NCBI GenBank assembly: GCA_965220645.1 | Contig: OZ244836.1 | Location: forward strand, 310,001-374,000 | From: Aldehydirespirator sp965220645 | GTDB lineage: Bacteria > Actinomycetota > Acidimicrobiia > Acidimicrobiales > Aldehydirespiratoraceae | DNA: 64,000 nt | Direction: 5' to 3' | Shown: piece after piece, positions 8,145 through 16,808 of the stretch | How the letters are laid out: each line of letters starts with the position of its first letter | Position numbering within the stretch: position 1 is the first letter of the stretch | Notes under the pieces: model-generated | Databases searched by the model: none | What the model was told of the DNA's origin: nothing | What the model saw: the letters and a program-made list of their open reading frames with translations, nothing else | Translations under genes and position numbers: made by a program

Positions 8145-8510
8145 TCAGGCGCTGCGCTCGTCGGCCCGGTCGGAGGAGACGTCCCCCGCCGCGGAGGCAC
8201 CCTGCACGGCCGACGCGAGCTGCTCAAGAGAGTTCTGGTACACGGAGGTCAGGAAAGCCACCACCGCGTCGGCCGGAGTCGAGGTGACCGAGTAGTGCCG
8301 GAACCGGCCGTCGCGGCGCTCCTTCGCCAAACCGGCGAGGCGGAGTATGCGCAGGTGCGACGACACCGCGGTGCGGCCCAGCGAGTCGAAGTGGGCTGCT
8401 ATCTCGCCGGCGGTGAGCTCCTCGTGCTCGCCGATCAGGCTGAGGATGGCCCGTCGGGTGGGATCTGCAAGAGCTGAGAAGATGGCGTCACTGTCGGAGG
8501 GGGCCATCAC
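8145..8510 (-). CDS. ArsR-family winged-helix transcriptional regulator
   Basis: 121-residue DNA-binding repressor-type protein. The winged helix covers about residues 8-85: FSALADPTRRAILSLIGEHE is the typical ArsR N-terminus, followed by the recognition helix TAVSSHLRILRLAGL and the wing KERRDGRFRHYSV. The Cys metal-binding motif ELCVCDL is absent, so it belongs to the metal-independent group that often sits beside SRPBCC proteins. It is the first gene of a two-gene unit with the SRPBCC-binding-protein fusion 9 bp downstream. A 20-bp motif 18-37 bases before its start recurs before the transporter operon, suggesting control of both. Confidence 0.9.
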   Translation of the reverse strand: MMAPSDSDAIFSALADPTRRAILSLIGEHEELTAGEIAAHFDSLGRTAVSSHLRILRLAGLAKERRDGRFRHYSVTSTPADAVVAFLTSVYQNSLEQLASAVQGASAAGDVSSDRADERSA

Positions 8511-8527
8511 GCCTCCTGTGTCTGTCT

Positions 8528-8547
8528 GTCAATACTTGCGCACGCAT
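8528..8547 (+). promoter_or_regulatory. Putative ArsR operator before arsR
   Basis: GTCAATACTTGCGCACGCAT matches 15 of 20 positions of the complementary-strand sequence at 5921-5940 before the transporter operon (consensus GTCAATANNTGCNCACNNAT). Both copies lie within 15-37 bases of the start codon they precede, a position where a bound repressor would block transcription or translation. The copies are 2.6 kb apart, so the match is not due to a recent tandem duplication. Confidence 0.55.
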
Positions 8548-8631
8548 GATGCCACATCGTTGCGCGAGACGTCCTGGTGGTTGTCTGCATCGCGCCAAGT
8601 GACGTGACACCCAACCGGTAGCGTTCTGGGG

Positions 8632-9210
8632 ATGGGGCCCAGGATCGTGGTGGTCGACAACTACGACTCGTTCGTCTACATCCTGGTGCAGTACCTGGGG
8701 GAGCTGGGAGCCGAGCCGATGGTGTACCGGCATGACGCGGTCACCGCCGACGAGGTGAGGGCTCTGGAGCCAGACGGGGTACTGATCAGTCCGGGGCCGG
8801 GCACGCCGGACGACGCAGGCGTCAGCAACGACCTGCTAGCGACGCTGAGCGGCGCGGTGCCCATCTTCGGGGTGTGCCTGGGGATGCAGTGCATCGGCCA
8901 AGCGTTCGGAGGGACCGTGATCCGGGCTCCCGCGGTCATGCACGGCAAGACGTCGGTCATCGAACACGACGCCTCAGGGGTGTTCGAGGGTATGCCCAAT
9001 CCCTTCACCGCTACCCGCTATCACTCGCTGATCGTCGAGCGCTCCTCGGTACCACCCATTCTGGAGGTCACCGCGACCTGCGATGAGGGCTTGGTGATGG
9101 GTGTGCGACATCGGGACCACCCCACCGAAGGTGTGCAGTTCCATCCGGAGTCCGTGCTCACCGACGCCGGCCGAGATCTGCTCGACAACTTCCTGGCCCG
9201 CTGCCGCTAG
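8632..9210 (+). CDS. trpG: Anthranilate/aminodeoxychorismate synthase glutamine amidotransferase subunit
   Basis: 192-residue class I glutamine amidotransferase that feeds ammonia to TrpE or PabB for tryptophan or folate synthesis. The nucleophile Cys82 is in GVCLGMQ, the oxyanion region is SPGPGTP, and the catalytic His-Glu pair is in FHPES near residue 171. Length matches TrpG/PabA (about 190). It converges on pknB, the same arrangement as trpG/pabA and pknB in mycobacteria, so a dual PabA/TrpG role is likely; no trpE or pabB is in the window. Its TAG stop is the first triplet of a 66-bp tandem repeat. Confidence 0.93.
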   Translation: MGPRIVVVDNYDSFVYILVQYLGELGAEPMVYRHDAVTADEVRALEPDGVLISPGPGTPDDAGVSNDLLATLSGAVPIFGVCLGMQCIGQAFGGTVIRAPAVMHGKTSVIEHDASGVFEGMPNPFTATRYHSLIVERSSVPPILEVTATCDEGLVMGVRHRDHPTEGVQFHPESVLTDAGRDLLDNFLARCR

Positions 9211-9339
9211 AGGCCGAGCTAGCGAGGCCGTGGCCCGAGCGGCCCGTGAGCGCAGCGAACAAGAGCGGGAGACTAGAGGCCGAGCTAGCGAGGCCGTGGC
9301 CCGAGCGGCCCGTGAGCGCAGCGAACAAGAGCGGGAGAC
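9208..9339 (+). repeat. Two tandem 66-bp copies of the dispersed repeat
   Basis: Two identical 66-bp units (9208-9273, 9274-9339) lie between the convergent trpG and pknB genes, starting with the trpG stop codon. Each holds the 40-bp core (9230-9269, 9296-9335) that recurs at 12694, 21472, 34196, 45004/46483 (interrupted) and 52149. The core contains the complement of GCTGCGCTCACGG, the target of the IS110 element in this window. Open frames reading through the copies are by-products of the repeat. Confidence 0.95.
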
Positions 9340-9346
9340 TAGAGGC

Positions 9347-11539
9347 CTACTCGACGGGTTCGGCCGCGACGCTGTCGCCGTCGGCACCGGGCACTTCCGT
9401 CTCGCCTGCGCCGGTCTGGTCAATGCCCTCGGTCTCGGTGCCCTCGCCGGCAGGTGGCTGTGTGTCGGTCTGATCGACTTCCGACTCCGACGATTCGCCC
9501 ACCACGACATCCACCAGGGTCCCAGCCGACACTTCGAGATTAGGGGGTGGCGTCTGGGCGAGGATCCGGCCCACATCCGACGATCCCGGCTCCACCGGTT
9601 CGAACGTCACTCTGTCGATGACGAGCCCGGCTCGCTCGATGGCCAGCTTCCCGGTGTCGAACAGCAGGCCCTGGACGTCGGGAATAGCCACCGGCGGGGG
9701 ACCGTCGGAGATGATGACGAATACCTCCAGCCCGGCCGACACCGGGAATCCGTGGGGCGGATCGGTGTCGATGATCTGGCCCTCCTCGACCGTGGTCGAA
9801 GGCTCGCGCCTCTCGCCGACGCGGAACCCCTGCCCGATCAGGGTCTGAAAGGCCTGGCTCAGCGTTTGGCCCCGCACGTCGGGTACGAAGATCTGCCCCG
9901 GTCCGGTGGAGACGGTGATGGTCACAGCCTCGCCCACGGCGAGTTCGGTGTTCGAGGAGGGCTCCTGCCCCACAACAATCCCCGCCTCGGCCTGACTGGC
10001 ACCCTCGATCACGATGACCTCGTAACCCGCGCTCCTGAGAATCTCGGTGGCATCGACCCGGTTGCGGCCCCGCACGGGTGGCACCCTTGGAATCTCCCCC
10101 TGGCTGACCGTGAGCGCCACCGTTCCGCCCTCGTCGATCCGCTGGCCGGCAGGCGGGCTCTGAGCGAACACCGTGTTCTCGGGCACCCCCGTGTTGACCT
10201 GGTAGCTGGGCTCCGGCTCCAGGCCGACCGACCTCAGCAGGGCGTCCGCCTCCCCGTAACCCAGCCCGAACACGTCGGGGACCTCGACCAGCGGGACACC
10301 GTCGGTGGTCTCCGGCGTCTCGGGGGTGACCTCGTCGTCGAGGCCCAGAGATCGGTAGAAGGTCACCCCCAGGAAGCCGAGGGCGACCACGAGGACCACC
10401 AAGCCCACAAACATGAGCGCGGTGCGCTTCCAGCCGTCGGAACGGTGAACCTCCTCGTAGTAGTAGGCCGGTGGCACATACTGCGGGGGAGGGCCTGACT
10501 CGGGTCCCGGCGCGGCGGGCACCCGGGCGCCGGGCCCGGTCGGGGGACCGCCACCCGGCGGTGGAGCAGTTGCAACCGGGCCGGTGCGGGGCCGGCCTGC
10601 GGCCGGCGGTGCAGGCGGCGTCGGCGGTGCCGGTGATCCGGTCGCGGGGCGCTCGCGGGTCCTCACGCGGGGCGACTGGCCCGTCCGAGCCGGGATGCTG
10701 TGAGCGCCCTCCAAGTAGCGCTGAAGGTCGGCTCGCAGATCCTCGGCCTTGGGATAGCGGTTGGTCGGGTTCTTGGCCAGCAGCTTGAGGATGATGGCCT
10801 CGAGGGACTCCACGATGCTCACACCCAGCAGCGACGGCGCCAGCGGGCGCTCCTGCACATGCTTGACAGCCACCGCGGTCGAGGTCTCAGCGGTGAAGGG
10901 GGGCTTGCCCACGATCATCTCGTAGAGCACGACCCCCAGCGAGTACAGGTCGGAGCGACCGTCGAGGGCCTTGCCCTGGGCCTGCTCGGGCGAGAAGTAC
11001 GTGGCCGTGCCCATGACCGAGCCGATATGGGTGAGGTTGTCACCGGTCCTTCGGGCCAGGGCGGTGGCAATGCCGAAATCGGCCACCTTCACCTGGCCGT
11101 CGTCGCTGACGATGATGTTGCCGAGCTTGATGTCGCGGTGCACGAGCCCGGCGTTGTGGGCGGCGCTGAGCGCTTCAGCCACGTCCGACGCGATCTCCGC
11201 GGCCCGGTCGGGGCTGAGACGCCCGGTGGAGCGCATCACGTCGGCCATGCTGCGGCCCACGACGTACTCCATGACGATGTAGTACGTGCCCTGCTCCTGT
11301 CCCCAGTCGTAGATGCCGACGATGTTGGGGTGGTTCAGGTTGGCCGCGGCCTTCGCCTCCCGGCGGAAGCGCTCAACGAAGCTGGGGTCGTTGGCGAACT
11401 CCGGGAACAGGACCTTCACCGCCACCTGCCGGTCGAGCGACGCGTCGCGGGCCAGGTAGACGTCGGCCATGCCCCCCCGGGCGATGCGACGCAGCAACTC
11501 GTAACGGCCGTTGAATACGGTCAGTCCCTCATCTGACAC
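9347..11539 (-). CDS. pknB: Membrane Ser/Thr protein kinase with PASTA repeats
   Basis: 730-residue bitopic kinase. The cytoplasmic kinase domain (about 1-280) has the Gly-rich loop ARGGMADVY, Lys42 in AVKVL, HRDIKLGN with catalytic Asp136, and DFG at 154-156. A Pro/Gly/Arg-rich juxtamembrane linker follows, then one membrane helix (LMFVGLVVLVVALGFLGV) near residue 375, then four extracellular PASTA domains (starting around VEVPDVFGLGYGEAD, VPPVRGRNRVDATE, VPDVRGQTLSQAF and IPDVQGLLFDTGK) that bind peptidoglycan or muropeptides in relatives. It ends with an acidic tail. PknB controls cell-wall growth and division. A PP2C phosphatase gene precedes it by 73 bp on the same strand; rodA, pbpA and pknA, which usually intervene, are missing here. 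Confidence 0.96.
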   Translation of the reverse strand: MSDEGLTVFNGRYELLRRIARGGMADVYLARDASLDRQVAVKVLFPEFANDPSFVERFRREAKAAANLNHPNIVGIYDWGQEQGTYYIVMEYVVGRSMADVMRSTGRLSPDRAAEIASDVAEALSAAHNAGLVHRDIKLGNIIVSDDGQVKVADFGIATALARRTGDNLTHIGSVMGTATYFSPEQAQGKALDGRSDLYSLGVVLYEMIVGKPPFTAETSTAVAVKHVQERPLAPSLLGVSIVESLEAIILKLLAKNPTNRYPKAEDLRADLQRYLEGAHSIPARTGQSPRVRTRERPATGSPAPPTPPAPPAAGRPRTGPVATAPPPGGGPPTGPGARVPAAPGPESGPPPQYVPPAYYYEEVHRSDGWKRTALMFVGLVVLVVALGFLGVTFYRSLGLDDEVTPETPETTDGVPLVEVPDVFGLGYGEADALLRSVGLEPEPSYQVNTGVPENTVFAQSPPAGQRIDEGGTVALTVSQGEIPRVPPVRGRNRVDATEILRSAGYEVIVIEGASQAEAGIVVGQEPSSNTELAVGEAVTITVSTGPGQIFVPDVRGQTLSQAFQTLIGQGFRVGERREPSTTVEEGQIIDTDPPHGFPVSAGLEVFVIISDGPPPVAIPDVQGLLFDTGKLAIERAGLVIDRVTFEPVEPGSSDVGRILAQTPPPNLEVSAGTLVDVVVGESSESEVDQTDTQPPAGEGTETEGIDQTGAGETEVPGADGDSVAAEPVE

Positions 11540-11612
11540 CGTTTGCCAGTGTAACGGGCGGCCCTAGGCCGAGATTATGGGCGGGAATCGCCGCCGTGGA
11601 ACGACGCCGCGA

Positions 11613-12398
11613 TCAGGTCAACACGGCCGGCTGGAACGCGAGAACGAGCTGGTCCGAACAGTCCGGTTGGAACTCGGGGTCATCCACGACATCGACGACC
11701 ACGACGGTGACGTTGTCGCGGCCGTGCCCAGGCCGCACTGCTCGCTCCACCAGGCTGCCGGCGGCGGCTCCAGCATCTTCGACGGATCGCAGGATCTCGG
11801 CGATCTCCAGTTCCGGCACCTCGTTGTTGAGCCCGTCGCTGCACAACAGAAAGCGCGTCCCCGGCGCCGCCACCAACTCCCAGCCGTCGACGTGTACCCG
11901 GCGCTCGTATCCGACGGCCCGGGTGAGAGTGTGACGGTCGACGTGGGTGGCCGCCTCAGCAGCGGAGATGACGCCGTCGCGGACCAGATTCTCGGAGATG
12001 GTGTGGTCGACCGTGATGAGGCTCAAGCGGTCCGCGGTGAGCGCATACAGTCGGGAGTCCCCGACATTGCAGGCGGCCAGCCGCGGCGACCTCGCGGCGT
12101 TGCCGATGCCGGCCAGTACGCACAGGGTCGTGGACATCTCGAAGAGGTGCGGATCGTCCCTGGCAGCTTCGAATATGGCCATGTTGGCCGAACCCACCAG
12201 AGCAATGAGCTGTGCCAGCGATTCGACGGGCTCACCACCGGCGAGGACCTCTGTGGCTATTCCCGCCGCGGTGCCCCCTCCCGCGTGGCCCCCGAGCCCG
12301 TCCGCCACGGCGAAGACGGTGCCGTGCGCCAGGTACCGATCCTGATTCTCGTGACGGTGCAGGCCCACATGGCTGGCGGCTCCGGAGTCCAAGCGCAC
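11613..12398 (-). CDS. pstP: PP2C-family Ser/Thr protein phosphatase
   Basis: 261-residue metal-dependent phosphatase that reverses kinase phosphorylation. PP2C motifs: VGLHRHENQDRYL, FAVADGLGGHAGG (metal Asp), CNVGDSRLYAL, LLCSDGLNNEV and GRDNVTVVVV. Unlike mycobacterial PstP it lacks the C-terminal membrane helix and extracellular part, so it is a soluble catalytic domain only. The likely start is the GTG at 12398. It is transcribed just ahead of pknB, which fits a kinase-phosphatase pair. Confidence 0.92.
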   Translation of the reverse strand: MRLDSGAASHVGLHRHENQDRYLAHGTVFAVADGLGGHAGGGTAAGIATEVLAGGEPVESLAQLIALVGSANMAIFEAARDDPHLFEMSTTLCVLAGIGNAARSPRLAACNVGDSRLYALTADRLSLITVDHTISENLVRDGVISAAEAATHVDRHTLTRAVGYERRVHVDGWELVAAPGTRFLLCSDGLNNEVPELEIAEILRSVEDAGAAAGSLVERAVRPGHGRDNVTVVVVDVVDDPEFQPDCSDQLVLAFQPAVLT

Positions 12399-12526
12399 CC
12401 CGGTGATGCTAGTGGCCGTGCTAGCGGCGGCTTTGGTGGGCAGCGAGCAGGCCAGCGAGGCGGCGATTGAACCGGCAGGCCGCTAGCCTCGTGTGCCCCA
12501 GTCCGCCCTCGGTGGGTCGGGGCCAC

Positions 12527-12611
<85 letters not shown>

Positions 12612-12693
12612 CCGGGAGTAGGCGTTGTCTCCCGTTCGGCCTCAGAGCGTCCGTCGGATAGGTGAGAGCCCGTAGCGTCGCAGCGGTGCCACT

Positions 12694-12733
12694 CCCGCTC
12701 TTGTTCGCTGCGCTCACGGGCCGCTCGGGCCAC
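12694..12733 (-). repeat. Dispersed repeat core copy, minus orientation
   Basis: Intact 40-bp core in the gap between tRNA-Leu and the 3' end of hutH. It contains the 13-bp IS110 target GCTGCGCTCACGG uninterrupted, showing what the occupied site at 45004/46503 looked like before insertion. Confidence 0.93.
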
Positions 12734-12778
12734 GGCCTCGCCCGTATGGACCGGGTTCGCTCGCCTATTCGCTCGGCC

Positions 12779-14305
12779 TCAGGCGAGCGAGCCGGCAGCC
12801 GCCTCGACGACGGGCACCAGAGACTCATCAGCGAGCATCTGCTCGGCCGCCGAGAGCTCAGGCGACAGCCATCGATCAGGGCCCGGACCTGGCACCTGGG
12901 TCCGCAGCAAGCGCACGGCCGCCCCGGTTCCTGCCGCCGGCTGCAACGGGGCTCGCAGCTCGATAGCACGCGCGGCTGCGACCCACTCGATAGCCAGGAT
13001 GCGACGCAGATTGGCAATGACCCTGCGCAGCTTGCGGGCTGCGCCCCAGCCCATCGAGACATGGTCTTCCTGCATGGCCGACGTGGGAAGCGAGTCCACC
13101 GTCGCGGGGGCGGCCAGGCGCCGGTTCTCGGCACACAGGGCCGCGGCCGTGTACTGGCCGATCATCAGGCCGCTGTCCACACCGGGATCGTCGGCCAGGA
13201 AGGGAGGAAGCCCGTGGGAGCGGTGCGGGTCGAGCAGGCGATCGATGCGACGCTCGGCGACCGCACCGACCTCGGCCGCGGCGATGGCCAGGTAATCGGC
13301 CGCCAGCGCGACCGGCGCGCCGTGGAAGTTGCCGCACGACTCCACCCGGCCGTCGGGCAGCACCATCGGATTGTCAATAGCCGAGGCCAGCTCCCATTCG
13401 GTCACCGACACCACGAAGTCGAGGGTGTCGCGGGCTGCGCCGTGAACCTGCGGGGTGCACCTGATGGAGTATGCGTCCTGCACGCGGTCGTCGCCGGTGC
13501 GGTGGCTGGCAACGATCGGCGAATCCGCCAGCACAGCCCGGAGGTTGGCCGCGCTGGCCTGCTGGCCGGGATGGGGCCGCAACGCCAGCAGGTCGGCAGC
13601 GAAGGCCCGGTCGGTGGCCAGCAGGGCCTCGACACTGCAGCCGGCCACGATGTCGGCGACTCTGAGGAGATGGCTCGCGTCGTGAGCGGCGAGGCACAGC
13701 ATTCCGAGGATGCCGTCGGTCCCGTTCGTGAGGGCCAGGCCTTCCTTCTCGGCCAGCTGGAGAGGCTCGATGCCCGCTTCCGCGAGGGCCGTCGCCGCGT
13801 CGCGGGGGCCGTCGCCGTCCAGCACCTCGCCCTCTCCCATCAACACGAGCGCGACATGGGCAAGCGGCGCGAGGTCCCCGCTGGCACCGAGCGAGCCGTG
13901 CTCGGGAACGACAGGAACCACGCCCGCGTTGATCAGCCGCACCAGCGACTCCGCCACCTGAGGCCTCGCACCGGAGGCGCCGAAGGCGAGCGTCCGGGCT
14001 CGGAGCATCATCATGGCCCGCACCACCTCAGCCTCGACTGCCGGCCCCATCCCAGCCGCATGGGACCGGATCAGGGACTGCTGGAGCGCGGCCCGACGGC
14101 GGGCGGGGATGGTGGTGTTGGCCAGCGCGCCGAACCCGGTGGAGATCCCGTAGGCAGGCTCACCCTCTGCCAGTTCTTCGACGATGCGGCGGGTCGCGGC
14201 CATGCGGGCTACGGCGGCATCGCTGAGTCGGAGTTCCTCCCGATGGCGGGCGACGGCGACGACATCGGACACGGTGACGCCGGCGCCGTCGAGTTGCACC
14301 GTCAC
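12779..14305 (-). CDS. hutH: Histidine ammonia-lyase
   Basis: 508-residue cytoplasmic lyase converting histidine to urocanate and ammonia, the first step of histidine degradation. The self-made MIO cofactor comes from Ala141-Ser142-Gly143 in GSLGASGDLAPLAH; YGISTGFGAL supplies the active-site Tyr and NTTIPARRR follows. Length agrees with the family (about 510). The start is the GTG at 14305, overlapping the stop of the IclR regulator gene by 4 bp, so regulator and enzyme are co-expressed on the minus strand while hutU and the rest diverge on the plus strand. Confidence 0.97.
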   Translation of the reverse strand: MTVQLDGAGVTVSDVVAVARHREELRLSDAAVARMAATRRIVEELAEGEPAYGISTGFGALANTTIPARRRAALQQSLIRSHAAGMGPAVEAEVVRAMMMLRARTLAFGASGARPQVAESLVRLINAGVVPVVPEHGSLGASGDLAPLAHVALVLMGEGEVLDGDGPRDAATALAEAGIEPLQLAEKEGLALTNGTDGILGMLCLAAHDASHLLRVADIVAGCSVEALLATDRAFAADLLALRPHPGQQASAANLRAVLADSPIVASHRTGDDRVQDAYSIRCTPQVHGAARDTLDFVVSVTEWELASAIDNPMVLPDGRVESCGNFHGAPVALAADYLAIAAAEVGAVAERRIDRLLDPHRSHGLPPFLADDPGVDSGLMIGQYTAAALCAENRRLAAPATVDSLPTSAMQEDHVSMGWGAARKLRRVIANLRRILAIEWVAAARAIELRAPLQPAAGTGAAVRLLRTQVPGPGPDRWLSPELSAAEQMLADESLVPVVEAAAGSLA

Positions 14306-15060
14306 GCGAGGGCGACCTCCGGTGAGGAGATCGCATACGATGTGGCCGTCGCGGCCTCGACCACTGCGGTGGTCGCCCTGTCAAGGCGCCTGCCGACCAG
14401 GCGGTCGGCAGGACCGAGCACCGACATGGCGGCGACGGGGCCCGCCGATCCGTAGACCGGCGCGCAGACCGCGGTGACGTCGGACTCGATGGCGCCGGTG
14501 TTGAGGAGAGAAGGGGGCCGGGTACCCGCGGCCGGCGGAGCAGACAGCAGAGCCTCACCCACGGCCGTGCCGTCGATGGGGACGGAACGGCCAACCCAGC
14601 CGACATGACGAATGGCCCGACGGCCCTCGACTGTGGCAATGTAGACCGCCTCGTCGCCGTCGCGTACGGCCAGGTATGCGGATTCCTCGGTGGTCTCGAC
14701 GATGCGTTCAAGCTCAGGCTGGGCTACCGCAATGAGCCGGGCGTAGGAACCCGACTGCAACGAGGCCAGGGCAATGCGCAGGAACGAGGTTCCCACGGAG
14801 TACGTCCCCGAATCGTTCTTCGCGAGGTAGCCGCGGTCCGTGAGGACTCGCAGATGGCGCAGGGCCGTGCTCGCCGGCATCCCCGTTCGGGTCGCGGCCG
14901 CGGTGAGGCTGAGCGTGCCTCTGGTGATCACCGCGTCCAGCAGAGCCAGCACCCGCTCAGCGGAGCGCGACTTGTGCAGCGGCGACGGAGGCACAGGGAG
15001 TGGTGCCTCGGAGTGTGATTCGTTCCCTAGAGTTTCATTTATTGAAACTTGTTGCTGCAT
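14302..15060 (-). CDS. IclR-family transcriptional regulator of the hut genes
   Basis: 252 residues if started at the ATG at 15060. The N-terminal winged helix (RSAERVLALLDAVITRGTL, then MPASTALRHLRVLTDRGYL) precedes an IclR effector domain (GTSFLRIALAS to the end). It lies between hutH (4-bp overlap) and the divergent hutU, which makes it the probable hut regulator. Neither start has a good ribosome site; a GTG at 14994 would give 230 residues and place the palindrome at 15031-15049 outside the coding region. The effector may be histidine or urocanate, by analogy only. Confidence 0.88.
   Translation of the reverse strand: MQQQVSINETLGNESHSEAPLPVPPSPLHKSRSAERVLALLDAVITRGTLSLTAAATRTGMPASTALRHLRVLTDRGYLAKNDSGTYSVGTSFLRIALASLQSGSYARLIAVAQPELERIVETTEESAYLAVRDGDEAVYIATVEGRRAIRHVGWVGRSVPIDGTAVGEALLSAPPAAGTRPPSLLNTGAIESDVTAVCAPVYGSAGPVAAMSVLGPADRLVGRRLDRATTAVVEAATATSYAISSPEVALA
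15031..15049. promoter_or_regulatory. IclR-type operator candidate
   Basis: Perfect 7-bp inverted repeat AGTTTCA-TTTAT-TGAAACT, strikingly AT-rich for this genome, in the hutH/iclR-hutU divergent region. Size and TGAAAC half sites resemble IclR operators. It lies 13 bp upstream of the hutU -35 element and overlaps the annotated iclR N-terminus. Confidence 0.6.
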
Positions 15061-15061
15061 A

Positions 15062-15091
15062 TTGACACACTAGGGCATGGGTCGCTACAGT
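15062..15091 (+). promoter_or_regulatory. hutU promoter
   Basis: TTGACA at 15062-15067 followed after 18 bp by TACAGT at 15086-15091, a plausible housekeeping sigma promoter. Transcription would begin near 15098, which excludes an ATG-type start at 15090 for hutU and supports the ATG at 15129. Confidence 0.5.
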
Positions 15092-15128
15092 GCAAGCCAG
15101 CCCCAGAGCCGTCAGCACGAGGTTCTCG

Positions 15129-16808
15129 ATGTCCACCACCGCAAAGCCCGCAGCAGGCGCCCCCGCCGGGGGCGTCAGAGCCCCGACCGGCACCGCTCTG
15201 ACGTGCCGCGGGTGGCCCCAGGAAGCCGCCTTCCGGATGCTTCAGAACAACCTCGACCCCGACGTGGCCGAGCGCCCCGACGACCTCGTTGTCTACGGCG
15301 GCACCGGCAGGGCCGCCAGATCCTGGGACGCCTACCACGCCATGATCCGGGCGCTGACCGACCTTGCCGGCGACGAGACCCTGCTGGTGCAGTCGGGCAA
15401 ACCGGTGGGTGTGCTGCCAACCCACGAGTGGGCTCCAAGGGTCCTCATCGCCAACTCCAATCTCGTCGGTGAATGGGCCACATGGGACGAGTTCAGGCGG
15501 CTCGAGCACCTCGGATTGACCATGTTCGGGCAGATGACGGCGGGCTCATGGATCTACATCGGCACGCAGGGGATCCTGCAGGGCACCTACGAGTGCTTCG
15601 CAGCCATCGCCCGCAAGCGATTCGGTGGTTCGCTGGCCGGGACCCTCACCGTGACGGCCGGACTGGGCGGCATGGGTGGCGCCCAGCCCCTGGCCGTCAC
15701 CATGAACGAGGGGGTAGCCCTGTGCATCGAGGTCGACTCGGACCGGGCCGCTCGCCGCGTGGAGACTCGCTATCTCGATGTGGTCGCCGATGGCTACACC
15801 GATGCGTTGCACCGCTGTGAGGAGGCCCGCAGGGCCCGCCGGCCGCTGTCGGTGGGATTGGTCGGCAACGCGGCCGACATTGTCCCGCGCCTTCTGGCCG
15901 ACGGCGTGGCCGCCGACATCGTGACCGATCAGACCTCCGCCCACGACCCCCTGAGCTACGTTCCCAACGATCTGTCGCCCGAGGCCGCCGAGGAACTGCG
16001 CCGCAACCAGCCGGCTGAGTTCGTGCGCCGATCCCGGGCGGCCATGGCCGCCCATGTGGAGGGCATGGTGGGCTTCCTCGACGCCGGATCCGAGGTCTTC
16101 GACTACGGCAACAGCCTGAGGGCCGAAGCCGTTCTGGGCGGCTGCGAGCGAGCCTTCGACTACCCGGGTTTCCTGCCCGCCTACATCCGGCCGCTGTTCT
16201 GCGAAGGGAAAGGGCCGTTCCGCTGGGTGGCGCTGTCCGGCGATCCGGCCGACATAGCAGCCACCGACCGGGCCGTGCTCGAGGAGTTCCCTAGCGACGA
16301 GGGTCTGAAACGATGGATCAAGCTGGCCGCCGAGCGGGTCGCGTTCCAGGGGCTGCCGGCCCGGATCTGCTGGCTCGGATACGGGGAGCGCCACCGCCTG
16401 GGGCTGAGGTTCAACGAGATGGTCCGGTCCGGGGAACTGACCGCACCCATCGTCATCGGACGCGACCACCTCGACTCGGGCTCGGTGGCCTCGCCCTACC
16501 GAGAGACCGAGGACATGCTCGACGGCAGCGACGCCATCGCCGACTGGCCGCTGCTCAACGCGCTGGTCAACACATCTTCGGGGGCGTCATGGGTCAGCAT
16601 CCACCATGGCGGCGGGGTGGGCATCGGCCGATCGATCCATGCCGGGCAGGTGAGCGTGGCCGACGGGACCGATCTGGCGGCGCAGAAGCTGGAGCGGGTG
16701 CTGCTCAACGACCCGGCCACCGGCGTGATGCGCCATGCCGACGCCGGCTACGACCGAGCCAGGGAGGTGGCCGCCGACCGAGGCGTGCGCATCCCTGTTG
16801 GGCCATGA
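15129..16808 (+). CDS. hutU: Urocanate hydratase
   Basis: 559 residues, very near the 557 of Pseudomonas urocanase. It uses tightly bound NAD+ to hydrate urocanate to imidazolonepropionate. Visible: YGGTGRAARSWDAYH near the N-terminus, the nucleotide-binding GLGGMGGAQPLAVTM and the active-site segment ICWLGYGERHRLGLRFNEMV with the catalytic Cys. I chose the ATG at 15129 since the longer frame would begin inside the promoter. It overlaps the downstream deformylase gene by 4 bp and leads a plus-strand hut operon. Confidence 0.97.
   Translation: MSTTAKPAAGAPAGGVRAPTGTALTCRGWPQEAAFRMLQNNLDPDVAERPDDLVVYGGTGRAARSWDAYHAMIRALTDLAGDETLLVQSGKPVGVLPTHEWAPRVLIANSNLVGEWATWDEFRRLEHLGLTMFGQMTAGSWIYIGTQGILQGTYECFAAIARKRFGGSLAGTLTVTAGLGGMGGAQPLAVTMNEGVALCIEVDSDRAARRVETRYLDVVADGYTDALHRCEEARRARRPLSVGLVGNAADIVPRLLADGVAADIVTDQTSAHDPLSYVPNDLSPEAAEELRRNQPAEFVRRSRAAMAAHVEGMVGFLDAGSEVFDYGNSLRAEAVLGGCERAFDYPGFLPAYIRPLFCEGKGPFRWVALSGDPADIAATDRAVLEEFPSDEGLKRWIKLAAERVAFQGLPARICWLGYGERHRLGLRFNEMVRSGELTAPIVIGRDHLDSGSVASPYRETEDMLDGSDAIADWPLLNALVNTSSGASWVSIHHGGGVGIGRSIHAGQVSVADGTDLAAQKLERVLLNDPATGVMRHADAGYDRAREVAADRGVRIPVGP

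Noticed and set aside
9246..9473. Plus-strand ORFs reading through the 66-bp repeats
   Set aside because: The shared peptide (PVSAANKSG and similar) recurs at each repeat copy in different contexts and is only the repeat being translated.
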